Source of the DNA: Gymnodinialimonas sp. 202GB13-11
GTDB taxonomy: Bacteria; Pseudomonadota; Alphaproteobacteria; Rhodobacterales; Rhodobacteraceae
Reading direction: 5' to 3'
Assembly: GCF_040932485.1 (NCBI RefSeq)
Contig: NZ_JBFRBH010000001.1
Coordinates: 186,001 to 250,000, forward strand
Length of the DNA stretch: 64,000 nt
Shown here piece by piece: positions 57,220-64,000 of this stretch (position 1 is the stretch's first letter; the number at the start of each line of letters is the position of its first letter). A model generated the notes under the pieces. It saw only the letters and a list, made by a program, of their open reading frames with translations, did not search any database and had not been told where the DNA came from. A program made the translations under genes and the position numbers.

Positions 57220-57663
57220 ATGCTCCGTGCCATCGCCCTTTCTGTTTTTCTCGCGCTCAGCCTTGCCGTTGTGGCCAATGCCCTCGCCCTGCGCCCGGCT
57301 CAGGCGCAAGAGGTTTTGTCGCCAAACCCGGATATTGAGGCTGTTATCGGCGGCCAGTTCGACGCTTTCCGGGCGGAGGATGTGCTAGAAGCATGGGAAT
57401 TTGCGAGCCCCAATATTCAGGGCCTTTTCGGTAGCCCGGAGCGGTTTGGGACCATGGTGCGGCAAGGCTATCCGATGGTTTGGAACCCCGGCGAGGTCAA
57501 TTTCATTGACCTGCAACAGCTTGGCGGATTGATCGTTCAGCGGGTCGAGGTCATCGACCAGAACGGCACTTTGCACTACCTTGGCTACGCCATGGTCGAG
57601 ACGGAAAACGGCTGGCGGATCAATGGTGTGCAGGTGTTGGATGCACCGACCTTCGGGGCGTGA
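57220..57663 (+). CDS. Exported DUF4864 protein
   Basis: About 147 residues. A signal peptide (MLRAIALSVFLALSLAVVANALALRPAQA) precedes the DUF4864 segments IGGQFDAFRAEDVLEAWEFASPNIQGLFG and WRINGVQVL. The fold is NTF2-like; function unknown. AAAGGAG lies eight bases before the ATG. Confidence 0.85.
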   Translation: MLRAIALSVFLALSLAVVANALALRPAQAQEVLSPNPDIEAVIGGQFDAFRAEDVLEAWEFASPNIQGLFGSPERFGTMVRQGYPMVWNPGEVNFIDLQQLGGLIVQRVEVIDQNGTLHYLGYAMVETENGWRINGVQVLDAPTFGA

Positions 57664-57965
57664 GGGCCTGACAAGAGAAGTTCGGCTGATGCCGTCGCCC
57701 CTCCCGCCGTCCCGCATTGCGCCCTGTGTGAACGCTCAATTTTTTGGGCCCTGTTAACACCCGCTTAACCCTTCGGGCGTAAAGATGGCGGGGCAATCCA
57801 AGGCATGTGGCTGTCCCAGTCAGCCGGTCTTGGGCCGTTTTACAGACATTGCAAACAACCGAGGTGACCGTAACAGGCGCCTCGGTTGCCCCTGTCCGGT
57901 CGATGGATGACACGCAAGGTGGGCCATGGCATGTGCCAGCCCCCGCGCGAATGAAGGGGTACGAC
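57664..57965 (+). other. Approximately 300-bp leader region of the beta-helix gene
   Basis: No gene is evident. A 9-bp stem, CAACCGAGG (57856-57864) with CCTCGGTTG (57880-57888), lies about 80 bases before the start codon. An AT-rich stretch (AATTTTTTGGG) lies near 57740. I see no clear promoter. Confidence 0.4.
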
Positions 57966-60257
57966 ATGAACCAGGTGATCACGGACGGCCTTATCCTGAT
58001 GCCACCGCCATTTTCCGATGGCCTTGGCGTCTGGTCGCGCCAAGATGGCACGCCGGGCAGCGACACATGGGCCACTGCCCCCAACGCCGCCCTTGTCGCA
58101 GCAGACGCGGACTTCGGCGATTGCCTGGAGATCCTGAAGGCGGAGGCGACGACGCGCATCCGCTACATGTCACAAACCCCCATCATTCCCGGTACTTACT
58201 TGCGCGTTTCGGCGCGGGTGAAGGTGCTTTCGGGCAATCTGCCGGATGTGCGCATTGGCGCGTGGCCCGGCAATGCCTCAAACACTTACGTCTCGGGGCT
58301 GGAAGAGTTTGGGCCTTCCGTCGATATCTCTGCCTATGGCTCCATCGTAACTGTGACGGCCATTCTCGGCACTGGCGACCGGGGCGGGGTGGACATGGCT
58401 TGGGGCACTGGCCCGACCTACGCACATGTCGGGCTGGACCTGACCGGGCCCAACGGCGGACAGGTGCGCATTGAGTCCATTACCGTCGAGGATGTGACCT
58501 CTGCCTTCCACCGCAAGCTGATGGATTGGGTCGACATCCGCGACTACGGTGCCGTGGGTGACGGAACCACCGACGACCGCGCCGCCATTGCTGCCGCCGA
58601 TGCGGCTGCGAATGGGCGCGAAGTGCTGGTGCCCGCGGGTGACTACTACATCGGCTCGAACGTCACGTTCACCAACCCTGCCCGGTTCGAGGGGCGCATT
58701 GTGGCGCCGGATACGGTCCGCGTCGCGCTGGATCAGAACTTCGATCTTGATGGCTACGCGGAGTGTTTCGGGGATGAGGTGCTGGGCCTGAAAAAGGGCC
58801 TGCAACAGCTCTTCAATCAATCCGAATTCGAGGCGTTTGATCTGTGCGGGCGCCGTATCACGCTGGATGAGCCGCTCGATATTCAAGCCATTGTCGGCAA
58901 CCGAAACACCTATGCCAACCGGCGCGTCATTCGGAACGGGCAATTCGTGGCTGCATCGTCCAGCAACTGGCAGGATGAGGTGAACACGCGCTCGGGTGCC
59001 TGGTCCTCTTCCAACCCCTTTGAGATCACGGGCGTATCGAACGCCGACTCGATCCCTGTCGGCTCTCTCGTGACCGCCCCACAGGGTGTCGGGCGTGAGG
59101 TCTACGTATCGGCAACCAATGCGGCGCAAAACAAAATCACGATCTCGTCGCCGCTTTGCGCCGCACCTTCGAACCAGACCTATACGTTCACCCGGTTCAA
59201 ATACATGCTGGACTTCATCGGCTGGCTGAACCTGCAACGCTTCATCATCTCGGATGTGGAGTTTCTTGGAGGTGGCCAATGCTCGGCCATCATGCTGCCG
59301 CTTGATGGATTGGTCTTCCAGATTCAGGATTGTTTCTTCACCGGCCCAAAGGATCGCGCGATCACGTCCGCCGACGAAGGCTGTCAGGGGATGCAGATCG
59401 ACCGGTGCCAGTTCCTGTCGAACGAGCAGACGCTGAACGTTCCGGACCGAAAGTCGATTTGCTTCAACATCAACTCGTCCGACTGCAAGATCCGCGACAA
59501 TCGCGCCAACAAGTTCCTGCATTTCGGGGTCATTTCGGGCTCGGGCAACATCATCACCGGCAACCACTTTTTCCAAGGTGATGGGATCGTCGAAGGCGTC
59601 CGCTCGCCCGGACTGGTGATTGCGGATGCGAATGCCAAGCTGACCTTCCACGGCAATTACGTCGACAATTGCTATGTGGAATGGACGAACGAAAAGGACC
59701 CGACGCCGGATTTCACGGGCGGCCTGTCGTTCCACGGCCTGTCGATTCAGGGCAACATCTTCTTCGCCACAAACACGGCGCCATGGATGCGGTTCATCGC
59801 GATCAAGCCTTTTGGCGATGATCATTTCATTAACGGCCTGTCGATCACCGGCAACCTGTTCAAGAAAACGAACGGCGCGCAGCTGGAGCAGGTCGAGGGT
59901 GTGGATGACAGTATTGCCCCGTTGGACTTGAACCGGACGGCGGATCTGCAATTCGACAGCAACACGTTCCACGGCATCGTCAAGCGGACCGAAAACCCAT
60001 GCTACATTCGCGCGACGGAGAATACGGCGACCCAGACATGGGTGGTGGATATGTCGGGCTACACGCCTTTCGGTGCGCCGGTGAAATACGGTCTGTCTGT
60101 CATGCCCGATGGCCCGGTGCGCAATGGCTCTAACGTGGCCCAGTTTGAGGCGCCGTGGACCCAAGGCTTCCAAGGCACAGGCGGCACCAGCCTGCGGATC
60201 GGATGGTCGCAGCCCTTACGCGGATCGGTCTTTGTGACGGCGCGCTGCGATAACTGA
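57966..60257 (+). CDS. Large right-handed beta-helix (pectate-lyase-superfamily) protein
   Basis: About 763 residues, no signal peptide. An N-terminal beta-sandwich-like part (20-180) is followed by DWVDIRDYGAVGDGTTDDRAAIAAADAA, the start signature of pectate-lyase-3/tailspike-like helices. Repetitive segments follow, such as MQIDRCQFLSNEQ, DCKIRDNRANKF and SGNIITGNHFFQGDGIV. It may be a polysaccharide-degrading or tailspike-like protein; it lacks neighbouring phage genes. AAGGGG precedes ATG 57966. A strong terminator follows. Confidence 0.75.
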   Translation: MNQVITDGLILMPPPFSDGLGVWSRQDGTPGSDTWATAPNAALVAADADFGDCLEILKAEATTRIRYMSQTPIIPGTYLRVSARVKVLSGNLPDVRIGAWPGNASNTYVSGLEEFGPSVDISAYGSIVTVTAILGTGDRGGVDMAWGTGPTYAHVGLDLTGPNGGQVRIESITVEDVTSAFHRKLMDWVDIRDYGAVGDGTTDDRAAIAAADAAANGREVLVPAGDYYIGSNVTFTNPARFEGRIVAPDTVRVALDQNFDLDGYAECFGDEVLGLKKGLQQLFNQSEFEAFDLCGRRITLDEPLDIQAIVGNRNTYANRRVIRNGQFVAASSSNWQDEVNTRSGAWSSSNPFEITGVSNADSIPVGSLVTAPQGVGREVYVSATNAAQNKITISSPLCAAPSNQTYTFTRFKYMLDFIGWLNLQRFIISDVEFLGGGQCSAIMLPLDGLVFQIQDCFFTGPKDRAITSADEGCQGMQIDRCQFLSNEQTLNVPDRKSICFNINSSDCKIRDNRANKFLHFGVISGSGNIITGNHFFQGDGIVEGVRSPGLVIADANAKLTFHGNYVDNCYVEWTNEKDPTPDFTGGLSFHGLSIQGNIFFATNTAPWMRFIAIKPFGDDHFINGLSITGNLFKKTNGAQLEQVEGVDDSIAPLDLNRTADLQFDSNTFHGIVKRTENPCYIRATENTATQTWVVDMSGYTPFGAPVKYGLSVMPDGPVRNGSNVAQFEAPWTQGFQGTGGTSLRIGWSQPLRGSVFVTARCDN

Positions 60258-60290
60258 CGCGGCCAACTGACTGACAACATAGGGGCGGGC

Positions 60291-60328
60291 AAGCCCCCGG
60301 GCCACACGCTTCGGGTCCGGGGGCTTTT
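60291..60328 (+). terminator. Rho-independent terminator
   Basis: AAGCCCCCGG (60291-60300) is the exact reverse complement of CCGGGGGCTT (60317-60326), followed by TT. It closes the beta-helix gene. Confidence 0.85.
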
Positions 60329-60371
60329 CCTTGTGGGCCCGTCGCGCTAGGTGGCGGCGAAAGGGAACACC

Positions 60372-60842
60372 ATGCTGCCTGTCGAAGATGTCCAATCCTA
60401 TCCGCGCCCTCCGGCGTTGGAACCTGCAGGGCAGAGGTTGCGCGCGATTTTCGCGGGACTGCCCGTTGCCGATACCGAGGCCGGCTTTCGCGTGTTGGAA
60501 ACGCACCACGCGCCCACCTACTACATTCCGCCGTCAGATGTGGTGATGTCGGCGCTGGTTCCGTCCAACCGTGAGACGTTTTGCGAATGGAAGGGTAGGG
60601 CGGTCTATTTCGATCTGGTGGTCAACGGGCGGCGATCCAACAACGCAGCCTGGGCCTACCCCGCACCCACTGCTCGGTTTGATCCAATCCGCGACCATCT
60701 TGCCTTCTACGCCACCTCCCTTGACGAGGCTTTTGTTGGACAAATCAAGGTGCAACCGCAGCCCGGGGATTTCTACGGCGGATGGGTGACGCCCAACCTG
60801 ACCGGCCGCATCAAGGGCGCGGTTGGAACGCTGCACTGGTGA
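60372..60842 (+). CDS. DUF427 domain protein
   Basis: About 156 residues. The segments RVLETHHAPTYYIPPSDV, CEWKGRAVYFDLVV, AWAYPAP and LAFYA are typical of DUF427. The function of the family is not known. AAGGGA precedes the ATG by six bases. It is convergent with the next gene. Confidence 0.88.
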   Translation: MLPVEDVQSYPRPPALEPAGQRLRAIFAGLPVADTEAGFRVLETHHAPTYYIPPSDVVMSALVPSNRETFCEWKGRAVYFDLVVNGRRSNNAAWAYPAPTARFDPIRDHLAFYATSLDEAFVGQIKVQPQPGDFYGGWVTPNLTGRIKGAVGTLHW

Positions 60843-60848
60843 TCGGCC

Positions 60849-61370
60849 TTAGCTGGCGATGGTTTCCAGATAGAGGTCTGAGTTGATGTAGCGGGTCAGT
60901 TCCGTCCAGGTCTCAGGGTCCAGCAGGCTCAGCACATCGCCGCTGACGGAATAGCCGTAGCGCGCCGTTTCCCCACCGAAGAAATCGAACTCAAGATGTG
61001 CGCCGTCCGTCGTCACCACCGCGCGCTTTTCGCAATGCCACAGGCGACGTCCCTGATCACGCAGGGCCCAGATGCCCGAGATCAGCATTTCGTCGCCCGT
61101 CAGGATCGTAACGGCCTGATCATCGGTGAAATCCCATGCGTCCCCGGTGTCCTTCTCGATCCATGTTCCTATCAGACCGACGCCATGGTCCGAGGCGCGC
61201 TCAAACCGGCGCTCGCCCCACTTCATGGTGCGGCCGCCGTCTTCGAAGCACAGGGGCTCGTCCGGCTCACCAATCAGGTAGTCGCCGGTCTCCGAAATCT
61301 CGTAGGTTTGCGGCTGTCCGGGAAGAAGCCAGATGCCGACAAGACTGGGGTCGATGAAATCCTCACTCAT
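60849..61370 (-). CDS. Protein of unknown function
   Basis: About 173 residues, no signal peptide. It is beta-rich (LVGIWLLPGQPQTYEISETGDYLIGE, then GTWIEKDTGDAWDFTDDQAV). The repeated G-W/TW pattern suggests a lipocalin-like or two-repeat beta domain, but I do not recognise a family. The start at 61370 (MSEDF) lacks a clear Shine-Dalgarno. Confidence 0.6.
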   Translation of the reverse strand: MSEDFIDPSLVGIWLLPGQPQTYEISETGDYLIGEPDEPLCFEDGGRTMKWGERRFERASDHGVGLIGTWIEKDTGDAWDFTDDQAVTILTGDEMLISGIWALRDQGRRLWHCEKRAVVTTDGAHLEFDFFGGETARYGYSVSGDVLSLLDPETWTELTRYINSDLYLETIAS

Positions 61371-61441
61371 GAAGCGAATCATGGCACGGATTTTTCGACC
61401 TGCCTACGCCGTGATGTGCGTTCAAAGTTGACGTGAGTCCC

Positions 61442-61921
61442 TCAGGCCACAATGTCGCCCGGCGTCAGCTTGAACGCCTTGCCGAACCCGCCATTCAAAA
61501 GCCCGCCCATGGGGGTAAATCGGGTCAGCTGGAAGTCACCGAAATCGTAGTAAAGCTGTGCCTTGGGGTAGAGCGAAAGGTAGTGTTCCTTCAGCGAGGC
61601 TTTGTCCGCGCGTTCGGAGATTGCCTGTAGTGTCAGCCGCGGATGGGTCAGCGGATCGCCCTTTGGGCCCGGCTCTCCGATCAGCAAAGAACACGCAGCG
61701 GAGGCCGCCAGCGCGTGCGTATGCGACGACAGCGTCGAGATCAGGCTAAGTGGAATGCCGTCTGACCCCGGCACCAGTGCGATCCGCGTGACCATGGGCG
61801 TGCCCGTCTCCGGGTCGGTCACGGCCAATGCGGCATAGCGGGCCTCGGCAATCAGGCTTCGGGCCAGTGCGCGGGCCTCGTCGTCTGTGGGGCGAATGGG
61901 GTCGATTTTTTTGTCAGGCAT
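61442..61921 (-). CDS. Pyridoxamine 5'-phosphate oxidase-fold protein (HugZ-like)
   Basis: About 159 residues. The FMN split-barrel region includes AALAVTDPETGTPMVTRIALV and SLISTLSSHTHAL, with SLLIGEPGPKGDPLTHPRLTLQ after. It resembles the N-terminal half of HugZ-type heme oxygenases but lacks the C-terminal heme domain, so its reaction is uncertain. It may bind flavin. Confidence 0.82.
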   Translation of the reverse strand: MPDKKIDPIRPTDDEARALARSLIAEARYAALAVTDPETGTPMVTRIALVPGSDGIPLSLISTLSSHTHALAASAACSLLIGEPGPKGDPLTHPRLTLQAISERADKASLKEHYLSLYPKAQLYYDFGDFQLTRFTPMGGLLNGGFGKAFKLTPGDIVA

Positions 61922-61961
61922 GGGGCCAGACTAGCAGCCCAACAGCCTGCATGCGAGGCCG

Positions 61962-62687
61962 TCAGAACGTGTGCCAAAGCGATAGGAACAGGCCCACGTT
62001 CGTGCTGCCCTCCAACGCGCCCCGCGCGCCAAGGCGCACGGTGGTGTCCGGTAGGATGTCAAACGCGAAGGACGGCGAGACGGTGACGATCATGTCCGCC
62101 CCCGGCCATTCCTCAGCCTTCAGCGAGACGATGGCGGTGGCGCGATCACTCAGCGAGAAGCCAAGCGTGCCTTCAGCCTGCCAGATCACATCTTCCAGCT
62201 CGACGTCGTAGATCAGTGCCGTATCCAGCGCGACCCAGCCGCCTTCATGGCGGATCGGGATGGGCCAGGCCCCGTCGCTTTCGCCAAAACCCCGGCCAAC
62301 AGACGCGCCAAACCGGACCAATCCGTGCACCGGACCATCATCAATCCGCCGCGCGCCAAGGCCCGCATCCACTGCCCATTGCCAAGTCGCATCAGGCGGC
62401 GTCAGCGTGTAGCGCAGGAAGGCCACGCCCATCTGGCTGACCTCACCGCCGCCAAGATCGGCCCCGATGGTGAAGCTGCGCCCAAAGCCGTATTCGGCAT
62501 AGAGGCTGGTGTAGGTCTCTGGCTCCCATAACCCTTCCATCAGGTGCGCGGGTTCCTCCTCTACCGAGATTTGGAGGGAGATGAACAGATCCCCCGCCTC
62601 GCGCGCCCACGGCCCGGCCATCGCGGGCGCACCCCAGAGGGTGGCCGCGGCGCAAAGACCCCAAACCGTGACGCTTGAGCAACGCAT
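61962..62687 (-). CDS. Exported beta-barrel-like protein of unknown function
   Basis: About 241 residues. The signal peptide (MRCSSVTVWGLCAAATLWGAPAMA) is followed by alternating strands and a C-terminal SLWHTF, which ends in Phe as outer-membrane barrels often do. Segments YAEYGFGRSFTIGADLGGG and VDAGLGARRIDD recur as strand-turn units. No known family. Start at ATG 62687. Confidence 0.62.
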   Translation of the reverse strand: MRCSSVTVWGLCAAATLWGAPAMAGPWAREAGDLFISLQISVEEEPAHLMEGLWEPETYTSLYAEYGFGRSFTIGADLGGGEVSQMGVAFLRYTLTPPDATWQWAVDAGLGARRIDDGPVHGLVRFGASVGRGFGESDGAWPIPIRHEGGWVALDTALIYDVELEDVIWQAEGTLGFSLSDRATAIVSLKAEEWPGADMIVTVSPSFAFDILPDTTVRLGARGALEGSTNVGLFLSLWHTF

Positions 62688-62897
62688 GGGGAGTTTTGGC
62701 CCGCACAGAGTTAACAAAACCCTAACGCGGCTTGCCCGGTCCGCGAGCCAGCCGTCATGTTGTTGTCACGCCACAAGAGATTCTGGGGGGAATCGCCGAA
62801 ATGGCTTTGCTGCATTTCTGCATTTCAGATCAATCGCCGCCTTCGGGTGGATCCCCCTTATGCTGTTTTGTTTTTGGACTCTGATTTTGGGTGATGA

Positions 62898-63734
62898 GTG
62901 ACTGAGTTAACCGGGTGGATCCGCGCTGCGATGGCAGATGCGGGCACAATCCAGATGAAACCGAGAGATTACGGGCTGCCCATGCGGCCTCTGACCGGTC
63001 CCTTGTCCGGGCACATCCTCACGGCCTATCGCGGTGGTCGCGATCTGGATGTGCAGGAAGCTTTGGCCCGCCGCCATGACGCCTATGTCGATTGCCTCCG
63101 CCTTGCCGGCATCCGGGTGCCAGACACGAAATTGCGCCTGATTGAAGAGGCTGGCGTTCAACGCCCCGTTATCGTGCAAACTGCCCTTCCCGAAGATGCC
63201 ATGTTGCCCCGCCTCGTTCGCCAGGCCGGAACGCAAGCCGCGATTGGCCTTCTGGATCGTGTCGCTACAGACGTGGCGGAATTCTGGCGGCGCGTGGCCC
63301 AACGCCCTGAACGCATCGGGTTCCACACCCCGTTGGACCGGTTTGCCATGGACGAAGACGGGCCGATCTTTCTGGAAACCTTCCCACCGCTGATCTCCTA
63401 CAACCGCGATGAGGTTGGCCAATTGATCCAACGTTTTGCGGACTCCGGGCTGATCCGGGGCCTTGGGAAAGTGCTGCCGGGTCGCATACGCGATATTCAG
63501 AACCGATGGTATACCCCAGCCGGGTCCATCACCACGCTTATTGATGGAGCCTTCAAGCTCCGCCCACAGGATGCGGACGCCATCTCAGAATGGGCCGAAC
63601 GCTTTGCGAGCACGCGGCTGGAAGCACCTTGGCGTGACGATGTTAATGCTCATCTGATGCGCGCGGCTCAGCGCGAAGGTCAGGTCGCCCGCCGCTGGCC
63701 GGGCCTCGGAGGGCGCGACCGCCCCCATGCCTGA
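62898..63734 (+). CDS. Protein of unknown function
   Basis: About 278 residues, GTG start (an ATG at 62931 is possible). Central segments HTPLDRFAMDEDGPIFLETFPPLI and RIRDIQNRWYTPAGSITTLID are conspicuous, with acidic residues that could be catalytic or metal-binding. I do not recognise a family. Its stop lies 22 bases before the trmL start. Confidence 0.6.
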   Translation: MTELTGWIRAAMADAGTIQMKPRDYGLPMRPLTGPLSGHILTAYRGGRDLDVQEALARRHDAYVDCLRLAGIRVPDTKLRLIEEAGVQRPVIVQTALPEDAMLPRLVRQAGTQAAIGLLDRVATDVAEFWRRVAQRPERIGFHTPLDRFAMDEDGPIFLETFPPLISYNRDEVGQLIQRFADSGLIRGLGKVLPGRIRDIQNRWYTPAGSITTLIDGAFKLRPQDADAISEWAERFASTRLEAPWRDDVNAHLMRAAQREGQVARRWPGLGGRDRPHA

Positions 63735-63756
63735 GAGTGCCACAGGTGGGGCCGAC

Positions 63757-64000
63757 ATGAAGGTCGTGCTCGTCCACCCTGAAATCCCCGGAAATACAGG
63801 CACGATCGGGCGCACTTGCGTTGCGTTGGATCTGGAATTGATCCTAATCCACCCGCTCGGTTTCGACCTGTCCGAAAAGTCGGTGCGCCGTGCAGGTCTG
63901 GATTATTGGAAACATGTGCGGCTGACCGAATATGACAGTTGGGCCGATTTCGTGACGGATCGTGCGCCGACGGAAGACCGGCTTTTCCTGTTTGAGGATG
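63757..64000 (+). CDS. trmL: tRNA (cytidine(34)-2'-O)-methyltransferase TrmL (partial, runs off window end)
   Basis: The N-terminus MKVVLVHPEIPGNTGTIGRT and the following IHPLGFDLSEKSVRRAGLDYWKHV are typical of TrmL, a SPOUT methyltransferase for wobble tRNA-Leu. Only about 81 residues are in the window. ATG 63757 has AGGTGG upstream; ATG 63727 is in frame and overlaps the previous gene. The 3' part, with the knot and SAM motifs, is missing. Confidence 0.9.
   Translation, partial: MKVVLVHPEIPGNTGTIGRTCVALDLELILIHPLGFDLSEKSVRRAGLDYWKHVRLTEYDSWADFVTDRAPTEDRLFLFED

Noticed and set aside
58278-60173. 631-residue minus-strand ORF
   Set aside because: Antisense to the beta-helix gene with no recognisable domain.

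Overview
The window comes from a GC-rich marine-type alphaproteobacterium, most likely a Rhodobacteraceae (Roseobacter group) chromosome. Indicators are a class I (archaeal-type) lysyl-tRNA synthetase, an iron-sulfur bacterial photolyase of the CryB/PhrB type, abundant TRAP transport, an LPS/capsule KDO pathway, DUF427/DUF1801/DUF4864/dodecin small proteins, and the glycine-riboswitch/gcvTHP arrangement. No transposase, integrase, CRISPR array, rRNA or phage structural cluster was seen. This is mostly core chromosome with a few accessory patches.

Layout. 0-7 kb: a catabolic module with an enolase-superfamily dehydratase/cycloisomerase, a MarR-type regulator, an FAD amine/amino-acid oxidoreductase, a complete DctPQM TRAP transporter and a BASS-like exporter/importer. 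7-10 kb: an amino-sugar operon (GntR/UTRA regulator, SIS-domain deaminase/isomerase, NagA). 10-16 kb, minus strand: tRNA-Gln(TTG), a BON-MscS channel, kdsA, capsule-export kpsE/kpsT and nhaA. 16-19 kb: an ArsR-controlled permease, then a UDG-like protein and an SseB-like protein. 19-26 kb, minus strand: the rod-shape/elongasome cluster mreB-mreC-mreD-mrdA-rodA followed by a ghrA-like reductase. 26-28.5 kb, minus strand: leuA preceded by a leucine-rich leader peptide, and a histidine phosphatase. 28.5-34.8 kb: SDR plus FeS photolyase, small proteins, a PAS histidine kinase, a zincin and gltX. 34.8-41 kb: a tandem-repeat mannan-binding-lectin-like secreted protein, MATE pump, DacB, DMT exporter, nadD and a short leader ORF with a terminator. 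41-48.8 kb: GGDEF/EAL protein, EttA, an unknown lower-GC gene between palindromes, CspA, dodecin and two related microproteins. 48.9-53.5 kb, minus strand: glycine cleavage operon gcvT-gcvH-gcvP under a tandem glycine riboswitch. 53.6-64 kb: a cyclotransferase-like protein, a class D beta-lactamase coupled to a TerB-like gene, lysK, a large beta-helix (pectate-lyase-fold) protein, several hypotheticals and the start of trmL.

The strongest candidates for undescribed biology are: (1) a 28-codon Leu-rich leader ORF upstream of leuA whose Leu run is complementary to the leuA ribosome-binding region; (2) an 18-codon ORF with a strong Shine-Dalgarno, a long 1:2 stem and a rho-independent terminator with a possible antiterminator pairing, upstream of a small basic protein gene and nadD; (3) two adjacent tiny ORFs sharing the C-terminus FTDWAAI with only synonymous differences in that segment, which looks like a microprotein family; (4) a secreted two-repeat MVL-type lectin. 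All coordinates and pairings were read by eye, so structures and families need computational confirmation.
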